The notes: a model not told the origin generated them from the letters alone. Shown: positions 17,543 through 26,028, counted from the first letter of the stretch. The stretch is DNA of 64,000 nucleotides from Myxococcales bacterium (GCA_025359105.1 JANYHK010000026.1:176597-240596), one strand, 5' to 3'. Translations and numbers: made by a program.

Positions 17543-17863
17543 ATGGAAACCCGACAAGACCCAGAGACACCCATCCCGACCCATTCCACCGAGGGCGAGG
17601 AGGCTTGTGCGCGCCCGCTCGACTCTTCGGTCGAGGCGAGCGGCCCGATTCGCATTCCCGGCTCCACCATGGCGGAAATCGAGCGCCACGCCATCCTGAA
17701 GACGCTCGAGGCGACGGGGGGCTCGACCTCCAAGGCCGCGAAGCTCCTCGCGATCAGCGTGCGGACGATCCAGTACAGGCTGCACCAGTACGGGCTGACC
17801 TCGCGCGATCTTCACGCGGTGCCGGCGCCGCCCGCACACGAGGACCACGCGCGCGTCGCGTGA
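17543..17863 (+). CDS. Stand-alone Fis-type helix-turn-helix protein
   Basis: 106 residues. Residues about 40-85 ([20 protein letters not shown] then [20 protein letters not shown]) are the DNA-binding Fis domain found at the C-terminus of NtrC-family enhancer-binding proteins. The AAA+ domain needed to activate sigma-54 is absent. The first 38 residues and last 20 are low-complexity. It may be a small DNA-binding regulator, or the beheaded end of an NtrC-type activator that gained a start. The upstream -24/-12 element links the gene itself to sigma-54 control. GTGAGG lies upstream of the ATG. Confidence 0.8.
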   Translation: METRQDPETPIPTHSTEGEEACARPLDSSVEASGPIRIPGSTMAEIERHAILKTLEATGGSTSKAAKLLAISVRTIQYRLHQYGLTSRDLHAVPAPPAHEDHARVA

Positions 17864-17911
17864 CGCGCCGCGCGCGGGTATTGCGCGCCCGCGCGCACCT
17901 TGCGCGACGCC

Positions 17912-18169
17912 TCAGCTGCCGAGGGCCGCGATCTCGTCGATAAAGCGGGCGCCCTCGCGCGCGAACAGGTCGCCGTGGTGCGCTCCGGAGACGCGAAGGA
18001 GGCGCGCGCCGTGGATGGCGCCCGCCACGCTCTCCCCCATCCAGAACGGGACGATCTCGTCGGCGTCCCCGTGGATGACGAGCGTGCGCGCGACGCGGTA
18101 CGCGCGGGCGATTCCTCCGCTCTTCGGCGCGGAGAAGCTGCACCGGCTGTCGAGCTTCCACTCGGTCAT
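17912..18169 (-). pseudogene. C-terminal fragment of an alpha/beta hydrolase
   Basis: 85 codons. The segment VARTLVIHGDADEIVPFWMG through RLLRVSGAHHGDLF and the final helix form the last third of a hydrolase, including the acid (Asp in HGDADEIVP) and the catalytic histidine (AHHGDLF). The oxyanion loop and serine elbow are missing, and upstream is the end of another gene rather than the rest of this one. The first 27 residues are not hydrolase-like. It could be translated but should be inactive. Confidence 0.65.
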
Positions 18170-18214
18170 CCAGGGCCTCGCCGAGCGCGCCCGCGAGCTG
18201 GCATAGCTCGCGCG

Positions 18215-19348
18215 CTACTTGAAGAACTCCATCATGTTCGGCTCGGCCGTGGTCGTCGCGAGCCGCCCGAGCCCGAGGATGTCCTCGACGGTCGCCAGCC
18301 AGCTCTTGTGCGAGTACGCCACGCTCGACTGGTAGCCCGCTGACTTGAGGAGCTCGCTCACGACGATCATCGGCACCTTGGCCTTGTCGTCGCCGTTGCG
18401 CCCCTCGGCCTCGTCCCAGGTGATGAAGATGACGCCGCCGTTCAGGTAGGCGGGCGACGCGATGATCTTCTCGATCTCGATCTTGGCCCAGGCGTCGGAG
18501 TTCTTGAGCCCGGTGACGGGATTCGAGGTGGGATCGTGCCCGTCGCTCAGCAGGTTGGGTGTGATGAAGTAGAAGCGGTTCGCGCCCGCGCCGAGATCGG
18601 CCGGAAACTGCGAGTAGTCGACGTTGGTGTTCGCGCAGAGGTTGCCGGCGCCCTTCTGGATGTCGGTGAAGTAGAGGAAGGGATCGTGCTTCGGCGCGTA
18701 GGTCCCGCCCGCGGTGAGCTTGCACGCGGTGCCCATGCTCTCCTGGTACGAACGCCACGGGACGCTCTTGGCGATGAGCTGCGAGCCTACGTGCTGCACG
18801 TCCTTCGGGAAGCCGTTCTTGGTCGGATCGAAGTCCGATGTGACGCCCTGCGTGTCGCCACTGATCATGTAGAGGTAGTTCGGAAGCGACGGGTGGACCT
18901 TCGAGTCCACGTAGTTCGTCGCGAGCCCGTATTTGGCGATGAGCGAGTTGAAGTAGGGGGCGTTCGCCGAGCCCACGATCTCGGCGTAGTCGTGGTTCTC
19001 GAAGAGGACGGTGAACACCGTCGTCACCTTCGTCGCCGGTGAGGCGTCCTTGCCGGCGTCGCCCGACGTGCCCGAGCTGCCCGATGTGCCCGAGCTGCCC
19101 GATGTGCCCGAGCTGCCCGACGTGCCCGAGCTGCCCGACGTACCGGAGCTGCCCGACGTACCGGAGCTGCTCGACGTACCGGAGCTGCCCGACGTACCGG
19201 AGCTGCCCGACGTACCCGAGGAGCCTCCGTCGTCCGTCACGTCAGCACCCGTCGTGGACGCGCCGCTGCACGCGAGCGCCACGGCTCCGGCGACGAGCCC
19301 CACCAACCCCAGCCGAACCGAATGACCCACACGCAGCGTGAACGACAT
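18215..19348 (-). CDS. Secreted phosphoesterase lipoprotein (acid phosphatase/AcpA-like) with SSGTSG linker
   Basis: 377 residues from Met 19348. The signal peptide ends in AVALAC, and nine hexapeptide repeats SSGTSG follow. The catalytic region begins VFTVLFENHDYAEIVG (metal-binding Glu-Asn with Asp) and continues with NYLYMISGDTQGV, YAPKHDPF and VIFITWDEAEG (Asp-Glu), typical of the phosphoesterase family that includes AcpA and phospholipase C-like acid phosphatases. It should hydrolyse phosphate esters outside the cell. The rigid-flexible linker places the enzyme at a distance from the membrane. It shares linker style with the lipoprotein at 8.7 kb. Confidence 0.85.
   Translation of the reverse strand: MSFTLRVGHSVRLGLVGLVAGAVALACSGASTTGADVTDDGGSSGTSGSSGTSGSSGTSSSSGTSGSSGTSGSSGTSGSSGTSGSSGTSGSSGTSGDAGKDASPATKVTTVFTVLFENHDYAEIVGSANAPYFNSLIAKYGLATNYVDSKVHPSLPNYLYMISGDTQGVTSDFDPTKNGFPKDVQHVGSQLIAKSVPWRSYQESMGTACKLTAGGTYAPKHDPFLYFTDIQKGAGNLCANTNVDYSQFPADLGAGANRFYFITPNLLSDGHDPTSNPVTGLKNSDAWAKIEIEKIIASPAYLNGGVIFITWDEAEGRNGDDKAKVPMIVVSELLKSAGYQSSVAYSHKSWLATVEDILGLGRLATTTAEPNMMEFFK
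19061..19222. repeat. 18-bp tandem repeat encoding (SSGTSG)9
   Basis: Nine 18-bp units encode the linker of the phosphoesterase. On the plus strand they read as alternating CCCGAGCTG and CCCGATGTG-like blocks, with two sequence variants grouped at opposite ends (GATGTGCC units toward 19061, GACGTACC units toward 19222), which indicates expansion by unequal crossing-over in two steps. One unit carries SSGTSS. Confidence 0.85.
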
Positions 19349-19524
19349 GGGCTGCTTATGACCGCAGGGACGCGGCGAGACCACCGATCGTTGGCGTCTC
19401 CGTGGAGAGAGAGGGCTTTCACACGTCGGCGGGTTACGGCGCGAGCGGAATCATCCGTTCATGGCGTACGGAGGCGACGAGTCGCCGCGGGCGCCGGCGC
19501 CGGCGACGTAGACGTTGGCGAGGC

Positions 19525-20613
19525 CTACTGCTTCTCGTAGCGCGCGAACGTCGGACGGAAGTAGCCGTTGATGTTCGCGGTGTCCGGCCCCACGACGTCT
19601 TGGAGGAGGGGGAGGGCCGCGTTGATCAAGTTCTGCACCGTGTTTGGGTCGTCGAAGCGGGGCTTCCCCGGAGGTGTGTCGAGGAGCGGCGCGTAGTCGA
19701 TGCTGAAGTTCCACTGCGCCTGCGGCATGACCCCGGCGAACGTCGGCTGGCTGATCGCCAGGTCGGCGACGGGCGGCGCGGTGCACTTCGTGCCCGGTCC
19801 GAGCTTCGGTTTGCTTCGAGCAACCACGATCGGCAAGCCGCCGCAGCAGTACTGGCCGGTCGGCAAGAACTGCCAGTTGCCCGGGAGCTGGAGCTCGATC
19901 GTGCACCCGTCGTAGAGGTCGCCGGCGTGCCCGCTCTTAACGGTAAACGTCAGGCTCTCCGTCGTCGAGTTGTCGGCGTTGAAGAGGATCGAGTGCGTCA
20001 TCGGCGGCGTCGCCGCGATGAAGTATGGTCCCTGCGTCGTCCCCACGCCCGTCGCGCTCACGTTGATCTGCGCATCGGACTGCAGCGGCGTGATCGTCGA
20101 CGCCCAGGTGGTGGTGGTGAGAGGATCGGTCAGCTGGAAGGTCTTCGTCTCGACCCAGGCGCTTGGCGCGCAGCCGAAGAGTCGTGTGCGCCCCCTGAGC
20201 TTGAGGTCTTTTTTTCGGTTCTCCTCTCGTACATGCGGCTGCACGAGCACGGCATAGCGCCCGTCGGCGCGCTGGCGGTTCGACGCCCCGATCGAGAACC
20301 ACACGTTGGCGGTCGCATCGAGCTGCTCGACCTCGATGCTGTCGAACGTTCCGTCGACTGTCGCTTCGAAGACGATGAGCCCGCTCCAGACCGGCGCAGG
20401 AAGCGTGATCGCGACGTTGCTCGGTGCCGAGGGACAGACGAGCCCCGTGCCATCGCCCCCGCGCGGGGCGCTGTCCGCCGCGCCGGGCGCGCCGTCCGCG
20501 CCGGTTCCCCCGTCCGAGCCCGCGGCGGGTGTCGCGCCGTTGGACGAGGAGCTGCACGCCGAGCCGGCGACGATGAGGGCGATCAAGGCGAACGGGTAGC
20601 CGCGAGTGGACAT
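19525..20613 (-). CDS. Secreted lipoprotein, beta-rich, unknown
   Basis: 362 residues from Met 20613. The signal ends in LIVAGSAC, then comes a 40-residue Gly/Ala/Asp linker. The body has two similar halves rich in Thr/Ser and strand-forming stretches, with a Cys-paired segment YDGCTIELQLPGNWQFLPTG followed by QYCCGG. It may adopt an Ig-like or jelly-roll surface domain, but I recognise no family. It ends with FRPTFARYEKQ. It stands alone between the phosphoesterase and the peptidase, all minus strand with separate spacing. Confidence 0.7.
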   Translation of the reverse strand: MSTRGYPFALIALIVAGSACSSSSNGATPAAGSDGGTGADGAPGAADSAPRGGDGTGLVCPSAPSNVAITLPAPVWSGLIVFEATVDGTFDSIEVEQLDATANVWFSIGASNRQRADGRYAVLVQPHVREENRKKDLKLRGRTRLFGCAPSAWVETKTFQLTDPLTTTTWASTITPLQSDAQINVSATGVGTTQGPYFIAATPPMTHSILFNADNSTTESLTFTVKSGHAGDLYDGCTIELQLPGNWQFLPTGQYCCGGLPIVVARSKPKLGPGTKCTAPPVADLAISQPTFAGVMPQAQWNFSIDYAPLLDTPPGKPRFDDPNTVQNLINAALPLLQDVVGPDTANINGYFRPTFARYEKQ

Positions 20614-20694
20614 GTTGAACGAGACGGTAGCGCCTACGCCCGCGAAGGCCAAGACCGGGAGGCCCGACGGCCGCGCGTCGCAAGATCGACGTGG

Positions 20695-21924
20695 CTACGC
20701 GCGGCCGCGGACGAGGTCGACGAGGCGGCTGAACACCCGATCGTCCACGCGGACGCCGTTGTGCTCGTATTCGTTCGTGAGCCACGCGCGGATACCGCCG
20801 AGGCTCCGCGCGCTCTCCTCCGAGAACGCTCGCTCGACGTACATGTCGTCGGCGTAGATGGCGGCGGCCACCGGGACCTCGTTCGCGCGCAGGCGCTCGG
20901 CGTCGTAGAGGCGCGGCCACTCTTCGCGCGCGAGGATGTCGGCCGCCCCCCGCAGCGGCGCGAGCGCGGAGTACTCCTCGAACATCCACGGGTAGACCAT
21001 CTCCCCGGTGAACGCGTCCGGCTCCTCGAGCTCCGCGGGGAGCAGGCGCGCCGCCGACCACCCGGTGACGCAGCCGTCGGCATACGACGACTCGTGGAGA
21101 ATAGCGTAGATGGGGTTTCGCGCGAAGGGAAGCGCGGCCTCGACGTCGTGGACGAAGCCGGGCGCGTCGATCGGCTGCTCGACCACGTAGTGCAGGCGTT
21201 CGGCGCCGTCGCTCATGCCGAGCATCAGCCCGAGCTGGCGGAAGCGTCGGGGCGTCAGGCGATCGCCGGAGGGCAGGCGGACCTCCGAGTCCGTGAGCTG
21301 CCGATGGATGCGGCGCACGCGCTCGCGATCCGCAGGGTAGCGCGCGTAGTAGGCGCGGTTGCGATCGATGACCCGGGCGTACGTCGCGCGGTAGACGTCG
21401 TCGGTCGGGCGGCCGATGGGCGCGAGACCCCCGGTGATGAACGCCTCGGCGAGCCCCTCAGCGGCCGTCGACAGGTACGTCATGACGCAGAAGCCGCCGA
21501 AGCTTTGCCCGAGGACGCTCCACTTGGCGACACCGAGCGCGCGCCGAACGAGCTCGGCGTCGCGGACGATCGCGTCCGCGCGGAAGTGGCGGAGGTAGCC
21601 GGCCTGCTCCTCGGCGTTCTTCCCGTCGAGACGCCCGACGGGAGAGGAGCGCCCGGTCCCGCGCTGGTCGAGCAGGAGAACGCGGTAGTCACGGAGCGCG
21701 CGCGAGAGCCACGGGTAGCTGGCGGCGGTGACGGGTCGCGGCGCCTCGAAGCCGGGGCCTCCCTGCAGGAACACGAGGAAGGGGCGATCGGTGCCGTCGG
21801 GTGCGGCCGCCTCGCGCGCGAAGACTGTGAGCGTTGGGCCGCCGCCGGGGCCGGAGTGATCGAGTGGAACGGTGAACTCGTGCTCGGTGAGCACGAGCCC
21901 GGGCACGCGGGTGGTAGGACGCAT
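20695..21924 (-). CDS. Proline iminopeptidase-like alpha/beta hydrolase
   Basis: 409 residues, no signal peptide. The family S33 signatures are complete: oxyanion loop FLVFLQGGPGFEAPRP (about 49-64), LLLDQRGTGRSSP (about 83-95), nucleophile elbow VLGQSFGGFC (Ser about 145) and a helical cap domain. The best guess is aminopeptidase activity on N-terminal proline or similar residues; homologues of this length also include tripeptidyl peptidases. It is 19 bp downstream of a lipoprotein gene in the same direction, possibly co-transcribed. Confidence 0.86.
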   Translation of the reverse strand: MRPTTRVPGLVLTEHEFTVPLDHSGPGGGPTLTVFAREAAAPDGTDRPFLVFLQGGPGFEAPRPVTAASYPWLSRALRDYRVLLLDQRGTGRSSPVGRLDGKNAEEQAGYLRHFRADAIVRDAELVRRALGVAKWSVLGQSFGGFCVMTYLSTAAEGLAEAFITGGLAPIGRPTDDVYRATYARVIDRNRAYYARYPADRERVRRIHRQLTDSEVRLPSGDRLTPRRFRQLGLMLGMSDGAERLHYVVEQPIDAPGFVHDVEAALPFARNPIYAILHESSYADGCVTGWSAARLLPAELEEPDAFTGEMVYPWMFEEYSALAPLRGAADILAREEWPRLYDAERLRANEVPVAAAIYADDMYVERAFSEESARSLGGIRAWLTNEYEHNGVRVDDRVFSRLVDLVRGRA

Positions 21925-21943
21925 CCGCGTAGTATCCCATGCG

Positions 21944-22687
21944 CTAACGCCGCGTCGCCATGAACGTCGTCGTCTGCTTGCTCGTCGTCGAAACGTAGAC
22001 TCCGTTGGCGGGGAGCTCGACGTTGTCTCGCTTCCACTGTGCCGGCACGGTCGTCTCGACGCGTCGCTCGACCGTCAGGATGAAGGTGCAATCGTGATCC
22101 GGCGAATGGGAGTTCACCGTGATCCACTCGAACGCCCCTTCGTCGGGAACGCCGTGGGCCAGCTCGCCTGCGACCAGCAAGCACCCCTTGTCGTTGGTGG
22201 TCATCGAGATATCGACCTTGGCCCCTTTGACGACGGGCTGCCAAGTCATCACGGCCTTGATCTGGTCCTTCTCGACGACGGGGGCCAATTGAAATGGCAC
22301 GGGGGGCACGACCGTGGCGCGGAATACTTCGTTGGGGCGCCGGAACTCAAAGGGAACCTGCGTCTTGCCCTTGGCGATCGTTTGGGAATAGTCGACGCGA
22401 AGTGTTCCCGCGAAGGTGGTCTTGGTCTCGATGTCGAGTTGTTTGCCGCCTGCGAAGACGGCGTCGCCGGGCGACAACTCGAGGGTCCCCGCATTGCCGG
22501 TCCAGTCGAACGCCTGAAGTGCGTCGTAAAACCGAGCGCGGGCGGTGAGGTCGCCATCGCCGATCTGCTCGACGGAGTAGTAGGTGGTCAGCTGGTACGG
22601 GACAACGACCTTGTTCGATGGTGTTGGAGGCGCGGGCGAACACGCACCCACGCAAGCCGCTAACGCCCAACTCACGCGACGAATCAT
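21944..22687 (-). CDS. Secreted lipoprotein, unknown
   Basis: 247 residues. A short signal MIRRVSWALAACVGAC has two possible lipobox cysteines. The mature part is strand-rich with WQPVVKGAKVDISMTTNDKG and HDCTFILTVERRVETTVP, reminiscent of a beta-sandwich. No catalytic motif. Codon bias is slightly weaker than that of its neighbours (more A/T third positions), so it may be a more recent arrival. It is followed closely by the iminopeptidase gene. Confidence 0.68.
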   Translation of the reverse strand: MIRRVSWALAACVGACSPAPPTPSNKVVVPYQLTTYYSVEQIGDGDLTARARFYDALQAFDWTGNAGTLELSPGDAVFAGGKQLDIETKTTFAGTLRVDYSQTIAKGKTQVPFEFRRPNEVFRATVVPPVPFQLAPVVEKDQIKAVMTWQPVVKGAKVDISMTTNDKGCLLVAGELAHGVPDEGAFEWITVNSHSPDHDCTFILTVERRVETTVPAQWKRDNVELPANGVYVSTTSKQTTTFMATRR

Positions 22688-22879
22688 GGGTACCTTGTCG
22701 AGCTAAACGCAACACTTGTGCCATCTTGCGACGCCCGCATCGGGGCGGCAAACAAGCGCGGACGAGGGGGTCTTCGTGGCCGCCCGCGACAATCGGGTCA
22801 TGGCGAACCGGCGGGCCTAAAGATTCTTCGGGCGCGGCCGTTCGCGGCCTCTGCGGGCAACCGCGCTTCGATCAAACGA

Positions 22880-22950
22880 CAACGGCAAACCCGGCGCGAG
22901 TCGGGGACGCAAAGCCTACGGGGGTCGCGAGGGGCATCGGGCCGGGCGCC
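22880..22950 (+). promoter_or_regulatory. c-di-GMP-I (GEMM) riboswitch aptamer
   Basis: The conserved core is present in order: GGCAAACC (22884-22891), a 6-bp stem (22890-22895 with 22900-22905) capped by the GNRA tetraloop GCGA, then GACGCAAAGCC (22906-22916), CGGG and a 3' GGGCCGGGCGCC that can close P1 with the first GGC. The base before CAAACC is G, as in c-di-GMP-binding members; cGAMP-binding GEMM-Ib members have A there. A hairpin GGCGC-CATCT-GCGCC (22945-22959) would compete with P1 and could be the switching stem, though no T-run follows. The gene it now precedes has lost its start. Confidence 0.8.
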
Positions 22951-23208
22951 ATCTGCGCCGCGCTCACCAAAGGGGACGAGGACGACTGGTACCTCGTCGC
23001 CACGACCGGCAATGCCCCCACGTCGATCGGCCTCGACGCCGCTGGCGACGCCGTCCTCGCGATCGGTCAGGTGAGCGGCACCACGTGCGTCGCCAGCATC
23101 CAAGGGCTGCGCTCCTTCGCGCTCGCCGCGACCGCGCCGCAGAAGCTCTGCGTGCGGGTGGCCTCGCCCTCGAGCACGGAGCAGAAGTACCGGCTGATCC
23201 GCCAGTAG
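22951..23208 (+). pseudogene. C-terminal remnant of a secreted protein behind the riboswitch
   Basis: Reading from just after the aptamer gives AICAALTKGDEDDWYLVATT, followed by strand-rich sequence to the end (CVASIQGLRSFALAATAPQ, LCVRVASPSSTEQKYRLIRQ). This is how the pre-peptidase C-terminal type domains of myxobacterial exported proteins end (KGDEDWY... at the start, VRV.SPSST.Q.Y.L at the end). No signal peptide, start codon or ribosome site exists between the riboswitch and this segment. I infer a deletion that joined the leader to the last 86 codons. The residual open frame upstream through the aptamer is not protein-like. Confidence 0.6.
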
Positions 23209-23252
23209 CCCGCGGGCACGGGCTCACCGCACCCAGACCTCGACCCGCCGGT

Positions 23253-24740
23253 TCAATACGCCGACATCGCCGTCTGGTTGCGCGCGGGAGGACCGCTGTT
23301 CGTCACGAGCGTCCACGCGGTCCCGTTCCAGCTCCACGTGTCGCCCAGCTCGGTCGCGCTCCGGGAGCCGCCGTAGAGGAAGAGCAAGCTGCCCAGCGTC
23401 GCCATCGCGTGACCGGCGCGCGTGCCGGGGCCGGTCACTGCGCGCTGAGTCCACTTGGCGCCGTCGAACTCCCAGGTGTCGCCGAGATCGCCGCCGCCGT
23501 TGCCGCCGCCGTAGAGGACCACCTTCGTCGCGAGCGTCGCCATCGCCGACGAATCGCGACCGGTGGGGCCCGAGATGGCGAGGTTTTTCCACGACGCGCC
23601 GTCGAAGGTCCAGGTGTCCGTCGGGTACGACCCTCCCGTGTAGCCGCCGAACAGGACGACTTTGCCGTTCAGCGTCGCCATCGCGTGGCCGGCGCGCGCG
23701 CTCGGGCCACTGGCGCCGGACTTCGTCCACCCGACGCCGTCCCAGATCCACGTGTCGCTCCGGTACACGAGATCCGAGCCCTCGCCGCCGAAGAGCACGA
23801 TCGTGCTGCCGAGGGCGGCCATCGCGTGGCCGGCGCGATCGTCGGGCTGGGTTCCGCCTTTGCTCGTCCAGCTCGTGCCGCTCCACTGCCAGGAGTCGTC
23901 GGGGCCGGTGGCGGTGCCGTTCTGCCCGCCGAACATGAGCGGCTTGCCGGCGAGCGTCGCCATCGCTTGCCCGCCGCGCTTGCTCGGGCCGCTCGCGCTC
24001 TGCGACGTCCACGCGGCGCCGTCGAAGAGCCACGTGTCGCTCGTCGGGGTGATCTGGCCGCCGCCGCACAAGACGATGTGCCCGATCGCCGTGCACGCGC
24101 CGCCGCTGCCGCTCGCGGTGCACGTGGTCGTGGCGGCCGGGCAGGCTGCGCACGCGGCCCCCTGCTTGCCGCACGCGGCGTTGTCGGTGCCGGGCTTGCA
24201 CGCGTTGGTCGCGCAGCAACCCGCGCACGTCGCAGGATCGCAGGCGCACACGCCCGCGTTGCACTTCAGGCCGGTACCGCACGTGCCGGTCTGGCAAACG
24301 CCCGCGCACCCGTCGGTGTCGCCGCACGCCTTCCCGCTGCATTGCGGCGTGCACGGCGCGGTGCCGCACACGTTCGGCCCGCCGCCGCCGCACGTCCCCG
24401 TCGCGCAGGCGCCGCACGTCACGATCTGGCCACACGCGTTCTTCAATTGCCCGCATTTTCCCGCGCAATCGACGGCGAGCGTGCACGTCGGTCCGCCGTC
24501 GACGTCGCCGTCGGTCGTCGACGCGCCGTCGGGAGGCGAAGCGGGCGCGCCGTCTGGCAGCAGGCTCCCGTCCGCGAGGGTGCCGCCGTCCTGACTCGCC
24601 GCTCCGCCGAGGCTCACGTCGAGATCGCCCAGAAAGAGGCCGCACCCCGCGACGGCGCTCGCCGCGAGCGCGGCGAGGGCGAGGACGACGGGCGCGCGCG
24701 ACACCCTTCGCAGTCTGAAGGGGCCCGGGGGCAAGGACAA
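23253..24740 (-). CDS. Secreted Cys-rich Kelch-repeat lipoprotein
   Basis: 495 residues. Signal with lipobox ASAVAGC (Cys33), an Asp/Gly linker to about 85, then a region with some 30 cysteines (about 85-230) in CxxxC arrays such as CAGKCGQLKNACGQ and CAGVCQTGTCGTGLKC. It ends with about six Kelch-like blades of 48-50 residues, each with an RAGHAMATL strand, an xxLFGG turn and a DTWxxDGxxW strand. The Kelch part should form a beta-propeller used for binding. The repeats are close copies of one another (RAGHAMATL three times), so they amplified recently. Confidence 0.87.
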   Translation of the reverse strand: MSLPPGPFRLRRVSRAPVVLALAALAASAVAGCGLFLGDLDVSLGGAASQDGGTLADGSLLPDGAPASPPDGASTTDGDVDGGPTCTLAVDCAGKCGQLKNACGQIVTCGACATGTCGGGGPNVCGTAPCTPQCSGKACGDTDGCAGVCQTGTCGTGLKCNAGVCACDPATCAGCCATNACKPGTDNAACGKQGAACAACPAATTTCTASGSGGACTAIGHIVLCGGGQITPTSDTWLFDGAAWTSQSASGPSKRGGQAMATLAGKPLMFGGQNGTATGPDDSWQWSGTSWTSKGGTQPDDRAGHAMAALGSTIVLFGGEGSDLVYRSDTWIWDGVGWTKSGASGPSARAGHAMATLNGKVVLFGGYTGGSYPTDTWTFDGASWKNLAISGPTGRDSSAMATLATKVVLYGGGNGGGDLGDTWEFDGAKWTQRAVTGPGTRAGHAMATLGSLLFLYGGSRSATELGDTWSWNGTAWTLVTNSGPPARNQTAMSAY

Positions 24741-24793
24741 GACGGAACCTTCCGAGGTTTGCCGTTCCTGCGCCGGGACCTTACGTAGTCACG

Positions 24794-25282
24794 ATGAAGC
24801 GTGTGCTACCGGGTCCCGGTCAGGAGTCGGTCTGGGATTACCCTCGTCCGCCGCGGCTCGAGGCCACGCGCCGTCACGTCGTCGTGAGGTTCGACGGCGT
24901 GTTGCTGGCCGACAGCCGAAACGCGCTGCGGCTCCTCGAGACGAGCCACCCACCGACCTACTACATCCCACCGGCCGACGTTCGGATGGATCTCCTCACC
25001 AAGATCGCCCGGACGTCGTTCTGCGAGTGGAAGGGGACGGCGCACTACTTCGACCTCGTCCACCGGACCAAGCGCGCGGCGGCTGTAGCGTGGGGCTACG
25101 CCGACCCCACGCCCGCGTTCGCCGCGCTCCGCGATCACGTCGCGCTCTACGCCGCACCGATGGACGAGTGCACGGTCGACGACGAGCGCGTCATCCCGCA
25201 GCCGGGCGGCTTCTACGGCGGCTGGATCACGCGCGACCTCGTCGGGCCGTTCAAGGGCGAGCCGGGCTCGTACGGCTGGTGA
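24794..25282 (+). CDS. DUF427 domain protein
   Basis: 162 residues, a single DUF427 domain. Visible marks: RRHVVVRFDGVLLADSRNAL (about 26-45), HPPTYYIPPADV (about 52-63), FCEWKGTAHYFDL (about 76-88), AVAWGYADP (about 96-104), FYGGWITRDLVGPFKGEPG (about 140-158). The family fold is a small beta-barrel with unknown biochemical role. The first ten residues may not be used, but no other start fits. It is convergent with nothing and follows the divergent Kelch gene at 53 bp, so the two probably share a promoter region. Confidence 0.86.
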   Translation: MKRVLPGPGQESVWDYPRPPRLEATRRHVVVRFDGVLLADSRNALRLLETSHPPTYYIPPADVRMDLLTKIARTSFCEWKGTAHYFDLVHRTKRAAAVAWGYADPTPAFAALRDHVALYAAPMDECTVDDERVIPQPGGFYGGWITRDLVGPFKGEPGSYGW

Positions 25283-25430
25283 GACCCACCGCCGCTCCGG
25301 CAAGTCGTGCGCGCCCACACCGCACCCCAGCCGCCGCCAGAAGCTCACACGTACGCCCCTATTCGCGCCGAGGGTGCTGCTCCGCGAGAGCGTCGGGCGC
25401 GGTTGCGACGTATTTTGAGGGGTGGACACG

Positions 25431-26018
25431 ATGACGCGGAAACGCTCGAGGCAGAGAGGGTTCACGCTCGTGGAGATGGGGGCGGTCGTCGTGATCGTCT
25501 CGGTGCTCTCGATGATCGCGATGCTCAGCTACCGGCGTCATCGAGGCGCAGCGCGCATGGCGGAGGCGGCGCACCTGACTGCCGACATCCGCGACGCGCA
25601 GGAGGCGTACAAGGCCGAGACCGGCGTCTATTCCAACGTCTCCAACACCGCAGCGAGCTACTACCCGTCGCCGGCGCCCGGCCCGTTCGTCACGGCGTGG
25701 GGCGACGATTGCAAGGTGTGCAGGTCGGTCGACGCGTGGCGAAAGCTGCACGTCGAGCCGTCGGCGCCGGTCATGTACGGCTACGCGACGATCGCGGGCA
25801 TCGGAGCGGTCCCGTCGGGCGGAGGCGGCGGAAGTAGCTCGGGCGGCAGCAGCGGCGGCGGCGCCAGCGGCCCCCCTCCCACTCTTCCTCCCCCCGGATC
25901 GACCGACCCCTTCTACGTGGTGCAGGCACAGGGGGACATCGACGGGAACGGCGTCTCGTGCATCATCTTCTCGGCGTCGAACAACCCGATGCTGACGGTC
26001 ACCAACGAGGGCGAGTAG
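25431..26018 (+). CDS. Type IV prepilin-like protein
   Basis: 195 residues. The N-terminus RKRSRQRGFTLVEMGAVVVI is a class III prepilin signal: basic leader, cleavage after Gly before Phe, Glu at +5 and a 20-residue hydrophobic helix. A prepilin peptidase would process it for export through a pilus or type II secretion machine. The globular part has a CKVC motif near residue 100 and a Gly/Ser/Pro linker (about 130-155) before a final strand-rich segment. It is a minor pilin or pseudopilin rather than the bulk pilin, given the linker. The PKN-type kinase follows after 10 bp. A GTG nine bases earlier is an alternative start. Confidence 0.84.
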   Translation: MTRKRSRQRGFTLVEMGAVVVIVSVLSMIAMLSYRRHRGAARMAEAAHLTADIRDAQEAYKAETGVYSNVSNTAASYYPSPAPGPFVTAWGDDCKVCRSVDAWRKLHVEPSAPVMYGYATIAGIGAVPSGGGGGSSSGGSSGGGASGPPPTLPPPGSTDPFYVVQAQGDIDGNGVSCIIFSASNNPMLTVTNEGE

Positions 26019-26028
26019 CCTCTCGAGA

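Noticed and set aside
19402..21963. 853-codon plus-strand open frame
   Set aside because: Antisense of the lipoprotein and iminopeptidase genes; no recognisable domain.
22618..22879. N-terminal extension of the remnant gene before the riboswitch
   Set aside because: Opposite the start of the lipoprotein at 22.7 kb and passing through the aptamer; composition is not protein-like and no start codon is close.
24741..24793. Second GEMM-like riboswitch (GGCAAACC on the minus strand)
   Set aside because: Only this octamer is present; no GACGCAAAGCC or tetraloop stem follows.
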